In this document: piece by piece, positions 1 through 8,371 of the stretch | Numbering within the stretch: position 1 is the stretch's first letter | Layout of the letters: every line of letters begins with the position of its first letter | From: [Enterobacter] lignolyticus SCF1 | GTDB lineage: Bacteria > Pseudomonadota > Gammaproteobacteria > Enterobacterales > Enterobacteriaceae | Direction of reading: 5' to 3' | Assembly (NCBI RefSeq): GCF_000164865.1 | Contig: NC_014618.1 | Location: 1,364,001-1,428,000 of the forward strand | DNA: 64,000 nt | The notes under the pieces: model-generated | What the model was told of the DNA's origin: nothing | Seen by the model: only the letters and a program-made list of their open reading frames with translations | The model's database searches: none | Program-made: the position numbers and the translations under genes

Positions 1-2
1 GT

Positions 3-1361
3 ACGGCCATCGTCACCGCGCCGACCCGGGCCGCAACCGACGTCCTTGCGGCGTTTGCCGGCGATAAGTTTCGCTTTCTGGCGCCGGACGCGCTGCTGGC
101 GTCCGACGAGCGCGCCGACTGGCTTATCGTTGATGAGGCCGCCGCTATCCCGGCTCCGCTGCTGTATCAGCTTGCCTCCCGTTTTCCCCGTACGCTGCTG
201 ACGACCACAGTGCAGGGGTATGAAGGCACCGGGCGCGGTTTTTTGCTCAAGTTTTGCGCCCGGTTCAGCCGCCTGCGCCGCTTTACGTTAGAGATGCCGG
301 TACGCTGGGCCGCCGGATGCCCACTGGAGGCGGTGGTCAGCGAACTGCTGCTGTTTGATGACTCGCTCCCGGCCGCCGCTGGCGGTGACGTGCAGATTCA
401 GCCGGTCGGGCAGACGGCGTGGCGGGACAGTCCGGCGCTGCCTGCGGCGATGTATCGGCTGCTGACGGCGGCGCATTACCGCACTTCGCCCCTCGATCTG
501 CGGCGCATGATGGATGCGCCAGGGCAGCACTTTACCGCCGCCCGCCTGACGACGGGAACGCTGGTCGGCGCGCTGTGGCTGGTGGATGAGGGCGGTTTGT
601 CGGCTGAGCTCAGCAAAGCGGTATGGGCGGGGTATCGGCGTCCGCGCGGCAGCCTGGTGGCGCAGTCTCTGGCCGCCCACGGCGGCAGCCCGCTGGCGGC
701 AACGCTAACCGGGCGAAGGATCAGCCGTATTGCCGTACATCCGGACCGCCAGCGCGAAGGCCTCGGGCAGCGGACGATCGCGGCGGCCGTGGAGAATGCG
801 TCAGGCTGCGATTATCTGTCGGTGAGCTTCGGCTATACCGAGGAGCTGTGGCGCTTCTGGCAGCGCTGCGGCTTCATGCTGGTGCGGCTGGGCACCCAGC
901 GCGAGGCCAGCAGCGGCTGCTATACCGCTATGGCGCTGTATCCGCTGTCGTCTGCCGGTCGCCAACTGGCGCAGGACGAGCAGCAGCGCTTATATCGCGA
1001 TGCCCCGTGGCTTGACCGCTGGCGGGAGCAAAAGCTTGCGCCTGGCCGACAGCCAACGGCTATTCTTACTGATGAAGACTGGCTCGACGCGGCCGGATTC
1101 GCCTTTGCCCACCGTCCGCTGCTGGCGGCGGCAGGCAGCCTTAACCGCCTGCTGCTGCAGGTTCACGAGCCCTGCCCGGCGCTGCGCGGGCGGCTGCAGC
1201 AGCAGGACGATGAGTCGGCGCTGTGCCAGGCGTTAGGCCTGCCGGGGCGTAAGGCGCTGCTGGCGCGCATGCGTGAAGAGGCGGGCAGGGCGCTGCTGGC
1301 GCGCGACCCGCTACGCGCAGCGGCGCTGCGCGAAGAGGTCGGCCAGCTGCAATTTTTTTAA
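3..1361 (+). CDS. tmcA: tRNA(Met) cytidine acetyltransferase TmcA, 5' end missing
   Basis: Partial gene: the frame is open from the window edge, giving 452 C-terminal residues of a protein usually about 670 long. TmcA acetylates N4 of the wobble cytidine of elongator tRNA-Met using acetyl-CoA and ATP or GTP. Visible parts are the second half of an RNA-helicase-like module, with an acidic DEAAAIP box encoded near 132-152, followed by a GNAT acetyltransferase domain whose acetyl-CoA loop reads HPDRQREGLGQR (encoded near 738-773), then a C-terminal tail. The helicase P-loop lies outside the window. The next gene, ypfH, is 78 bp downstream on the same strand, as in E. coli. Identification is confident; the start cannot be seen. 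Confidence 0.95.
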   Translation, partial: TAIVTAPTRAATDVLAAFAGDKFRFLAPDALLASDERADWLIVDEAAAIPAPLLYQLASRFPRTLLTTTVQGYEGTGRGFLLKFCARFSRLRRFTLEMPVRWAAGCPLEAVVSELLLFDDSLPAAAGGDVQIQPVGQTAWRDSPALPAAMYRLLTAAHYRTSPLDLRRMMDAPGQHFTAARLTTGTLVGALWLVDEGGLSAELSKAVWAGYRRPRGSLVAQSLAAHGGSPLAATLTGRRISRIAVHPDRQREGLGQRTIAAAVENASGCDYLSVSFGYTEELWRFWQRCGFMLVRLGTQREASSGCYTAMALYPLSSAGRQLAQDEQQRLYRDAPWLDRWREQKLAPGRQPTAILTDEDWLDAAGFAFAHRPLLAAAGSLNRLLLQVHEPCPALRGRLQQQDDESALCQALGLPGRKALLARMREEAGRALLARDPLRAAALREEVGQLQFF

Positions 1362-1439
1362 CTAACTCATTCAGTTAAATGTCATGGTCATTACCGGTCA
1401 ACGGCGTAGACTTCTCGCCAATACAGTAAGGAGATTGCC

Positions 1440-2138
1440 ATGAAACACGACCATTTTGTTGTTCAAAGCCCGTCCGCTCCGGCGAAACAGCTGCTGCTGT
1501 TGTTTCATGGCGTTGGCGACAACCCGGTGTCGATGGGGCAGATTGGCAGCTTCTTCGCGCCGCTGTTTCCCGATGCGCTGATCGTCAGCATCGGCGGCGC
1601 TGAACCCTGCGGGCCCGCCCCGGGGCGTCAGTGGTTTTCCGTTCAGGGCGTAACGGAGGAGAACCGCCAGCAGCGCGTTGACGCTATCATGCCGACGTTT
1701 ATCGCCACCGTGAAGTACTGGCAGGCGCAGAGCGGCGTCGGGCCGACGGCGACGGCGCTGATCGGTTTTTCCCAGGGGGCGATTATGTCGCTTGAGAGCA
1801 TCAAGGCTGAACCCGGCCTTGCCTCACGCGTCATTGCGTTTAACGGCCGTTTTGCCACGCTGCCGTCGCATGCCGATACGTCGACCACGATTCATCTGAT
1901 TCACGGCGGAGAAGACCGGGTCATTGATCTGGCCCACGCCGTGGCGGCGCAGGAGGCGCTGGTGAACGCCGGTGGCGATGTGACGCTGGATATCGTGGAG
2001 GACCTGGGGCATGCCATTGACGACCGCAGCGTGCAGCTGGCGCTCGACCATCTGCGTTTTACCGTGCCGAAGCACTATTTCGATGAAGCGCTCAGCGGCA
2101 GCACGCCGAAAGATGATGATGTGATTGAGCTGATGTGA
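1440..2138 (+). CDS. ypfH: alpha/beta-hydrolase esterase YpfH
   Basis: A 232-residue cytoplasmic carboxylesterase of the phospholipase/carboxylesterase branch of alpha/beta hydrolases, the same length as E. coli YpfH. The nucleophile elbow GFSQG places Ser111, and Asp159 (HGGEDR) and His191 (LGHAID) complete the catalytic triad. LFHGVGD near residue 21 fits the oxyanion-hole strand. Start is supported by AAGGAG 9 bp upstream of the ATG. The physiological substrate is not established; the E. coli protein is known to hydrolyse short acyl esters in vitro. It follows tmcA and converges on ypfN. Confidence 0.93.
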   Translation: MKHDHFVVQSPSAPAKQLLLLFHGVGDNPVSMGQIGSFFAPLFPDALIVSIGGAEPCGPAPGRQWFSVQGVTEENRQQRVDAIMPTFIATVKYWQAQSGVGPTATALIGFSQGAIMSLESIKAEPGLASRVIAFNGRFATLPSHADTSTTIHLIHGGEDRVIDLAHAVAAQEALVNAGGDVTLDIVEDLGHAIDDRSVQLALDHLRFTVPKHYFDEALSGSTPKDDDVIELM

Positions 2139-2143
2139 TTATC

Positions 2144-2184
2144 GCTCACTCCGTCCTCTTCGTTGCAGGAGAGGGCGGAGTGAC
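2144..2184. terminator. possible shared hairpin between ypfH and ypfN
   Basis: An inverted repeat (arms TCACTCCG... and ...CGGAGTGA) lies between the two convergent stop codons. It has no clean U tract on the plus strand, so termination is an inference from position and symmetry. Confidence 0.4.
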
Positions 2185-2191
2185 GCGCGGG

Positions 2192-2389
2192 TTACTTCTT
2201 CTGCTCTTTCTTCGGCCAGTCGTCGTCATCGTCCCATTTATCGTTAAAATCGCGATGCGGCGGGAGATCCGGTTTATTGGCGAGAAATTTTTTGTGATCC
2301 ACGCGCTTGAGATCTTTGATGACGTTAATGATAACGCCGACCAAAAAAACCAGCACCAGGGTCCACCAGTATTTAGCCAGCCAGTCCAT
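2192..2389 (-). CDS. ypfN: small membrane protein YpfN (UPF0370)
   Basis: A 65-residue protein matching YpfN in length and pattern. One hydrophobic segment at about residues 4-24 is followed by a strongly charged tail with a run of five aspartates and a lysine-rich end, which suggests an inner-membrane anchor with a cytoplasmic tail. The chosen start begins MDWLAKYWW and has an AGAGG ribosome-binding site; a longer in-frame reading would run into dapE and shows no conservation that I recognise. It is last in the yffB-dapE-ypfN unit, 26 bp after dapE. No function is established. Confidence 0.9.
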   Translation of the reverse strand: MDWLAKYWWTLVLVFLVGVIINVIKDLKRVDHKKFLANKPDLPPHRDFNDKWDDDDDWPKKEQKK

Positions 2390-2415
2390 GTGCAATACCT
2401 CTTTGTAATGTCTCG

Positions 2416-3543
2416 TTAAGCAACCAGCTGTTCCATAATACGCTGATACATGCGGGCCAGCAGCTGCAGGTCGGCCGCGTTCACACACTCATTTATTTTA
2501 TGAATGGTGGCGTTCACCGGCCCCAGCTCCACGACCTGCGCGCCCATGCGGGCGATGAAGCGTCCGTCGGACGTTCCGCCGGTGGTCAGCAGCTGCGGTT
2601 TCACCTCATTATAGTGCTCAATGGCGTTGACGACCGCATCAACGAGCTTGCCGCGTCCCGTCAGGAACGGCTGGCCGGAGAGCCACCAGTCGAGGGTGTA
2701 GCGCAGCTGGTGTTTATCCAGCAGCGCCACCACTTTCGCTTTAATCGCCTCGTCGGTCAGCTCGGTGCTGAAGCGGAAGTTGAACTGTACGTGGAGATCG
2801 CCTGGGATCACGTTGTTGCTGCCGGTGCCTGCCTGGATATTGGCAATCTGCATGCTGGTCGGCGGGAAATAGTCGTTGCCTTTATCCCACTCGATAGCCA
2901 CCAGCTCGTTAATCATCGGCGCGGCGCGGTGGACCGGGTTATCGGCCAGATGCGGGTAGGCGACATGGCCCTGGACGCCGTGAATGGTCAGATTGCAGGT
3001 GAGCGAGCCGCGACGGCCGTTTTTCACCACATCGCCGACCACTTCGGTGCTCGACGGTTCGCCGACCAGGCAGTAGTCCAGGCGCTCATTACGCGCCATC
3101 AGCGCTTCCACCACTTTGACGGTGCCGTGGGTGGCGCTGGCCTCTTCATCGGAGGTTATCAGAAACGCCAGCCGCCCTTTATGGTTCGGGTGCTGGGCGA
3201 CAAAGCGCTCCGCCGCCACGACCATCGCCGCCAGCGATCCTTTCATATCCGCCGCGCCGCGGCCAAACAGCATACCGTCGCGAATGGTGGGCTCAAACGG
3301 CGGGTTGATCCAGCGGTTCGCGTCGCCTGCCGGGACGACGTCGGTATGTCCGGCAAAGGCAAGGGTTTCGCCCTTACCGCGCCACGCCCAGAAGTTTTGC
3401 GTGTCGCCAAAGTCCATCGCTTCGACGGTAAAACCAATGGCGCGCAGTCGCTCAATCATCAGCGCCTGGCATCCTGCATCATCGGGGCTAAGGGAAGGGC
3501 GGCGAATCAGCTGCTGAGCCAGCTCAATGACCGGGCAAGACAT
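2416..3543 (-). CDS. dapE: succinyl-diaminopimelate desuccinylase DapE
   Basis: A 375-residue M20-family zinc hydrolase, the usual DapE length. It converts N-succinyl-LL-diaminopimelate to LL-diaminopimelate and succinate, supplying lysine and peptidoglycan precursors. Metal and catalytic motifs are in order: His66 in AGHTDVVP, Asp99 in GRGAADMKG, the SDEEAS acidic pair at about 133-134 and a C-terminal His in NATIHKINE. A lid/dimerisation domain sits in the middle. The gene starts 3 bp after the yffB stop, so the two are almost certainly co-transcribed. Confidence 0.97.
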   Translation of the reverse strand: MSCPVIELAQQLIRRPSLSPDDAGCQALMIERLRAIGFTVEAMDFGDTQNFWAWRGKGETLAFAGHTDVVPAGDANRWINPPFEPTIRDGMLFGRGAADMKGSLAAMVVAAERFVAQHPNHKGRLAFLITSDEEASATHGTVKVVEALMARNERLDYCLVGEPSSTEVVGDVVKNGRRGSLTCNLTIHGVQGHVAYPHLADNPVHRAAPMINELVAIEWDKGNDYFPPTSMQIANIQAGTGSNNVIPGDLHVQFNFRFSTELTDEAIKAKVVALLDKHQLRYTLDWWLSGQPFLTGRGKLVDAVVNAIEHYNEVKPQLLTTGGTSDGRFIARMGAQVVELGPVNATIHKINECVNAADLQLLARMYQRIMEQLVA

Positions 3544-3546
3544 AAA

Positions 3547-3903
3547 CTACACCTCGTTAAAATATGTTTGGTAACTGGAATCGCTGAAACCCAGCAGCAT
3601 AGGCTTACCCGGCGCGCAGAGCAATGGGCGTTTGATGATTGCCGGCATTTCCAGCATCAGCACGGCGGCGGCATCGGCGTTGGTAATCGAGGCGCGCAGG
3701 CTTTCGTCCAGTTTACGCCAGGTGGTGCCGCGGGTGTTCAGCAGCGCTTCCCAGCCCAGTTCGCCGATAAACGCATCCAGCTGCGCGCGATCCAGGCCGT
3801 CGGCGCGATAGTCGTGGAAGCGGTATTCCCGCTGCTGCAACTCCAGCCAGCGGCGGGCTTTTTTGATGGTGTCGCAGTTCTTTATTCCGTACATCGTAAT
3901 CAT
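3547..3903 (-). CDS. yffB: ArsC/Spx-like thioredoxin-fold protein YffB
   Basis: A 118-residue member of the ArsC/Spx family. The N-terminal GIKNCDTIKKARRW contains the single active-site-type cysteine (about residue 10) that replaces a CxxC pair. The central WRKLDE and the IIKRPLL motif near residue 90 are family hallmarks. The E. coli homologue binds glutathione in structural work but is not shown to be an arsenate reductase, so a thiol-dependent reductase role is only inferred. It is first in a unit with dapE and ypfN; the 334 bp upstream should hold its promoter. Confidence 0.92.
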   Translation of the reverse strand: MITMYGIKNCDTIKKARRWLELQQREYRFHDYRADGLDRAQLDAFIGELGWEALLNTRGTTWRKLDESLRASITNADAAAVLMLEMPAIIKRPLLCAPGKPMLLGFSDSSYQTYFNEV

Positions 3904-4237
3904 GTTTAATCCTTTTTGTATAACGCAGGCAAATTACTCAAATTTTTCGATGGAATAATACGCGAATTAGCGCGGGAGGGATAATGTTCTGCGGCGGAAA
4001 AGGTTTAGCCCTTATATGAGTAAATTATCAATATAAGTGCATAAATAACGAAATTGGCTGATTTACCTGGGTGTTTCAAAATATTGCGATAAGTCACATT
4101 AAATTTATAGGTATAGCACCATAGTTATCTTAAGCCAGTAACCCGCCCCAGGAGGAGCAATCATAGCAATTGGTTAAATGATCTTCACATCGCAAGAGAG
4201 TTTCCTTAAACTAACGATAATAATAAGAGAGGCCATT
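3904..4237. other. AT-rich intergenic region between yffB and ypfM
   Basis: A 334-bp gap without an open frame that I can support. It is clearly more AT-rich than its flanks and must contain the divergent promoters of yffB (minus strand) and ypfM (plus strand). I could not identify a specific operator. A small RNA cannot be excluded by eye. Confidence 0.5.
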
Positions 4238-4297
4238 ATGATTGAACGTGAACTGGGGAACTGGAAAGACTTTATCGAAGGCATGCTTCGTAAATGA
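4238..4297 (+). CDS. ypfM: 19-residue small protein YpfM
   Basis: An ATG frame of 20 codons preceded by AAGAGAGG encodes a 19-residue protein that begins MIERELGNW and ends EGMLRK, which I recognise as the E. coli small protein YpfM, detected there as an expressed small protein. It sits in the same place, between yffB and acrD. It is amphipathic with no membrane segment. Function is unknown. The hairpin at 4341-4366 terminates it. Confidence 0.88.
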   Translation: MIERELGNWKDFIEGMLRK

Positions 4298-4340
4298 TTT
4301 TCTGTAGTAAACCACTGCGCTAAATAAAGAGCATGATAAG

Positions 4341-4370
4341 AAAAGGCGACCGACAGGTCGCCTTTTTTGT
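4341..4370. terminator. bidirectional terminator of ypfM and acrD
   Basis: Perfect stem of 11 pairs (4341-4351 with 4356-4366), GACA loop, A tract on one side and T tract on the other, between two convergent genes. Confidence 0.9.
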
Positions 4371-4379
4371 GTCTGGCTA

Positions 4380-7300
4380 TTATTCGTGCGGTTCCTTCAG
4401 CGGGAAACGGCGGCGAATCAGCACAAAGAACAGCGGGACGAAGAAGATGGCGAGCACCGTGGCGGAAATCATCCCGCCCATCACGCCGGTACCGACCGCG
4501 TGCTGGCTGCCGGAGCCTGCCCCGGTGCTGGTCGCCATCGGCAGCACGCCGAAGACAAACGCCAGCGAGGTCATGATGATGGGGCGCAGACGCTGGCGGC
4601 AGGCGTGTAGCGTCGCGGCCAGCAGGTCCTGGCCTTTGGCGTTCATCTCGTTGGCGAACTCGACGATCAGAATGGCGTTTTTCGCCGACAGGCCGATAAC
4701 CGTTAACAGCCCCACCTGGAAGTAAACGTCGTTTTCCAGGCCGCGCATCCAGGTGGCCAGCAGCGCGCCGATGACCCCCAGCGGTACCACCAGCATGACG
4801 GAGAACGGTACTGACCAGCTTTCATACAGCGCCGCGAGGCACAGGAAGACCACCAGCAGAGAGATAGCGTACAGCGCGGGCGCCTGGGAGCCGGAGAGGC
4901 GCTCCTGGTAAGACATCGCCGTCCACTCAAGGCCAAAGCCGGTCGGCAGCTGGCTGACCAGTTTCTCCATGACGTTCATTGCGGTGCCGGTACTCACGCC
5001 CGGCGCGGCTTCACCGATAATCTCAACCGCAGAGTAGCCGTTGTAGCGCTCAAGGCGCGGCGAGCCGGTTTGCCAGCGGGAGCTGGCAAAGGCGGAGAAG
5101 GGCACCATTTCGCCGCTGCTGTTGCGTACATACCACAAATTGATATCGTCCGGCAGCATGCGATACGGCGCGGCGGCCTGCACGTAAACCTTCTTCACGC
5201 GGCCGCGATCCATAAAGTCGTTAACGTAGTCTGAGCCCCAGGCCGTCTGCAGGGTATCGTTGATATCGTCGATCGACACGCCCAGCGCCTGCGCTTTGCG
5301 CTGGTCGATATCCACCTGCAGCTGCGGGCTGTCGTCGAGGCCGTTGTGGCGCACGCGGGTGAGCTGTTCATTATTGCCCGCCAGCGCTAACAGCTTATCG
5401 CGGGCCGCCATCAGCGCCGCGTGGCCCTGACCGGCGTGATCCTCAAGCTCCATATCGAACCCCGCCGAACTGCCCAGCCCGCTGATGGCTGGCGGGTTGT
5501 TGGCGAAGACGCGGGCTTCGTTTATCTGATTAAACGCCTTTGTGGCGCGTTCGATGATGGCAAAGGAGCTGCCGGTTTTCGGATCGCGCGCATCCCAGTC
5601 TTTCAGACGCACAAACATACGCGCCACGTTCTGCCCGTTACCGCCGGGGCCGGAGCCGATCGTGGAAAAGATGGAGGCGACGTTGGCCTGCTCGTGGCTG
5701 AAAAAGTAGTTCTCGACTTTTTTAACGACCTTCAACGTCTGCTGTTGCGTTGAGCCGCTGGGCAGCTGTACCGAGGTGAGGAACATACCGCGGTCTTCCT
5801 GCGGCAGGAAGGAGGTCGGCAGACGCATAAACAGCACGACCATGCCGCCGAGCAGCAGCACATAGATAAGCATCCAGCGCACGCTGCGGTGCAGGATCCT
5901 GCCCACCGCGGTTTCATAGCGTTCGGCGTTGCGGTTGAACACCCGGTTAAACCAGCCGAAGAAGCCTTTTTTGCCGTGCTCTTCCCCTTTGTGTATCGGC
6001 TTGAGCAGCGTGGCGCACAGCGCCGGGGTGAGGATCATCGCCACCAGCACCGACAGCACCATGGCTGAGACGATGGTAATGGAGAACTGGCGATAGATGG
6101 CGCCGGTCGTGCCGCCGAAAAAGGCCATCGGCACAAAGACCGCCGACAGCACCATGGCGATCCCCACCAGCGCGCCCTGTATCTGCCCCATCGACTTGCG
6201 CGTCGCCTCTTTCGGCGAAAGCCCTTCGGCGCTCATGATGCGCTCGACGTTTTCCACCACCACGATGGCGTCATCCACCAGCAGGCCTATCGCCAGCACC
6301 ATGGCGAACATGGTCAGGGTGTTAATGCTGTAGCCGCAGGCATACAGGATGGCGAAAGTGCCCATCAGCACCACCGGTACGGCGATAGTGGGGATAAGCG
6401 TCGCGCGGAAGTTCTGCAAAAACAAATACATCACCAGAAATACCAGCGCGATAGCTTCCAGCAGTGTTTTCACCACATCGTGAATCGACGCCTTCACGAA
6501 GGAGGTGGTCTCATAGGCGATTTTGTATTCAAGACCGTGCGGGAAGTAGTGCGACAGCTGATCCAGACGATTCAACACCAGCTCGGCCGTTTGCATCTCG
6601 TTGGCGCCGGACGCCAGCTGAATCCCCAGGCCAGAGGCCTGGTTGCGGTTGTAAAAGCTGAGGTAATCGTAGCTTTCCGCTCCGAGCTCCACTTTCGCGA
6701 CATCGCCGAGCGTCACCAGCGAGCCGTCCTTATTAACGCGCAGGGTGATATCCCGGAACTGCTGCGGCGTTTGCAGCAGCGACTGGGCGTTAACCGTCGC
6801 GTTCAGCGCCTGCTTATCGACGGACGGCGTCCCGCCAAGCTGACCGACGGCAATCTGCGCGTTCTGCGAAGAGATGGCGTCGGTGACGTCTTTGGTGGTT
6901 AGCTGGTAGCTGGTGAGCTTCGCCGGGTCGAGCCAGATGCGCATCGAGTATTGCGAACCATAGGCCGAAATATCGCCGACGCCGTTAATACGGCTCAGCG
7001 GCTCCTGGATATTACTGGCGACGTAGTCGGCGATATCCTGCTTGTCCATACTGCCGTCGGTGGAGACGAAGGCGATGGTCAGGATGTTGGTATCGCCGGT
7101 TTTACGCACCGTTACGCCCTGATCCTGCACCGCCTGCGGCAGCTTCTTCATCGCCGATTGCAGCTGGTTTTGCACCTGCTGCATCGCCTCGTTGGGATCT
7201 GTTCCGGCGCTAAAGGTGAGGGTAATCGTCGCCTGGCCCGCGGAGCTGCTCTGCGAGGACATATACATCAGGTTATCGAGCCCGGTCATGTTCTGCTCAA

Positions 7301-7493
7301 TAACCTGCGTTACGGTATTCTCCAGCGTTTGCGCCGAGGCGCCGGGATAGTTGGCCGTAACGCGCACGTTCGGCGGCGCCAGATCGGGATATTGTTCAAC
7401 GGGCAGCGACAGAATTGCCAGGGTTCCGGTCAGGCACAACAGAATGGCCAGTACCCAGGCAAAAATGGGGCGATCGATAAAGAAATTCGCCAT
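4380..7493 (-). CDS. acrD: RND multidrug efflux pump AcrD
   Basis: A 1037-residue HAE1-type RND transporter, the length of E. coli AcrD. It exports aminoglycosides and other amphiphilic or anionic drugs by proton antiport, working with AcrA and TolC encoded elsewhere. Visible are TM1 at 10-29, two large periplasmic loops, and proton-relay acidic residues in TM4 (VDDAIVVVENVER). AcrB and AcrD are close paralogues; I chose AcrD from the location next to ypfM/yffB and from sequence features. It is a single gene with its own terminator. In E. coli it is under BaeSR control; I could not confirm a BaeR box here. Confidence 0.94.
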   Translation of the reverse strand: MANFFIDRPIFAWVLAILLCLTGTLAILSLPVEQYPDLAPPNVRVTANYPGASAQTLENTVTQVIEQNMTGLDNLMYMSSQSSSAGQATITLTFSAGTDPNEAMQQVQNQLQSAMKKLPQAVQDQGVTVRKTGDTNILTIAFVSTDGSMDKQDIADYVASNIQEPLSRINGVGDISAYGSQYSMRIWLDPAKLTSYQLTTKDVTDAISSQNAQIAVGQLGGTPSVDKQALNATVNAQSLLQTPQQFRDITLRVNKDGSLVTLGDVAKVELGAESYDYLSFYNRNQASGLGIQLASGANEMQTAELVLNRLDQLSHYFPHGLEYKIAYETTSFVKASIHDVVKTLLEAIALVFLVMYLFLQNFRATLIPTIAVPVVLMGTFAILYACGYSINTLTMFAMVLAIGLLVDDAIVVVENVERIMSAEGLSPKEATRKSMGQIQGALVGIAMVLSAVFVPMAFFGGTTGAIYRQFSITIVSAMVLSVLVAMILTPALCATLLKPIHKGEEHGKKGFFGWFNRVFNRNAERYETAVGRILHRSVRWMLIYVLLLGGMVVLFMRLPTSFLPQEDRGMFLTSVQLPSGSTQQQTLKVVKKVENYFFSHEQANVASIFSTIGSGPGGNGQNVARMFVRLKDWDARDPKTGSSFAIIERATKAFNQINEARVFANNPPAISGLGSSAGFDMELEDHAGQGHAALMAARDKLLALAGNNEQLTRVRHNGLDDSPQLQVDIDQRKAQALGVSIDDINDTLQTAWGSDYVNDFMDRGRVKKVYVQAAAPYRMLPDDINLWYVRNSSGEMVPFSAFASSRWQTGSPRLERYNGYSAVEIIGEAAPGVSTGTAMNVMEKLVSQLPTGFGLEWTAMSYQERLSGSQAPALYAISLLVVFLCLAALYESWSVPFSVMLVVPLGVIGALLATWMRGLENDVYFQVGLLTVIGLSAKNAILIVEFANEMNAKGQDLLAATLHACRQRLRPIIMTSLAFVFGVLPMATSTGAGSGSQHAVGTGVMGGMISATVLAIFFVPLFFVLIRRRFPLKEPHE

Positions 7494-7719
7494 TGGAATC
7501 AGGACCTCATTTTGCTCATTTTCTTGTTATGACACAGCTTCGCACACTGTAGCGGCATGGCCTGAAGCAAACGTGGAGAAATTAAGGAGATATTGTAAAT
7601 TATCATGCCGCTTTTGCGCACCGTCATACAAAAACAGACGCTTTCCGGAAAGGCCCGCTGACGACAAACCGGGAGCGGCGGCGTAAGATGTTTATTCACT
7701 CTGACGCTGTGGAGACCGT

Positions 7720-8295
7720 ATGTCGTTCAAGATTGATGTTATCAAAGATAAGATCCTGTCAGACAACTACTTCATATTACGCAATATCACCTACGATTTA
7801 ACGCAAAAAAATGGCGACGTCATCCGCCATAAAAGGGAGGTCTACGACCGGGGCAATGGCGCCACCATTCTGCTCTATAACCCGCGCAAGCAGACGGTCG
7901 TGCTGGTACGCCAGTTCCGCATCGCCACCTGGGTTAACGGCAATGAAAACGGCATGCTGATAGAAACCTGCGCAGGCCTGCTGGATGACGACGAGCCGGA
8001 AGCCTGCATCCGCAAAGAAGCCATCGAAGAGACCGGCTACCAGGTCGGCGAGGTGCGCAAAGTTTTCGAGCTGTATATGTCGCCGGGCGGCGTGACCGAA
8101 ATTGTGTACTTCTTTATCGCCGAATACGATGACAGCCTGCGCGCGAACGCCGGCGGCGGCGTCGAAGATGAAGCCATTGAGGTGCTGGAGCTGCCGTTTG
8201 CTGAGGCGCTGGCGATGATGAAGCGCGGCGAAATTTGTGACGGCAAGGCGGTAATTCTGCTGCAGTACCTGCAAAACGCGGGTTTAATGGACTAA
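7720..8295 (+). CDS. nudK: GDP-mannose pyrophosphatase NudK
   Basis: A 191-residue Nudix hydrolase that splits GDP-mannose to GMP and mannose 1-phosphate. The Nudix box runs from about residue 87 (GLLDDDEPEACIRKEAIEE) and has lysine in place of the usual arginine before E-A-I-E-E, as I recall for E. coli NudK too. The start is supported by a purine-rich site (TGTGGAGA) before ATG. It is divergent from acrD across 226 bp; in E. coli aegA and narQ lie between them. ypfG follows on the same strand. Confidence 0.94.
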   Translation: MSFKIDVIKDKILSDNYFILRNITYDLTQKNGDVIRHKREVYDRGNGATILLYNPRKQTVVLVRQFRIATWVNGNENGMLIETCAGLLDDDEPEACIRKEAIEETGYQVGEVRKVFELYMSPGGVTEIVYFFIAEYDDSLRANAGGGVEDEAIEVLELPFAEALAMMKRGEICDGKAVILLQYLQNAGLMD

Positions 8296-8371
8296 TCCGA
8301 TTGAGCGTAACCGCCGCGTTACGCCAGGATGACCCCAGAGCATGATGTTTTTTTTCTTCTGGGGTTGTTCT

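Noticed and set aside
1000..1236. Small plus-strand frame within tmcA
   Set aside because: It lies in another frame of the tmcA acetyltransferase region with no ribosome-binding site.
2500..3909. 469-codon plus-strand open frame opposite dapE and yffB
   Set aside because: It is the antisense of two conserved genes, with shadow composition.
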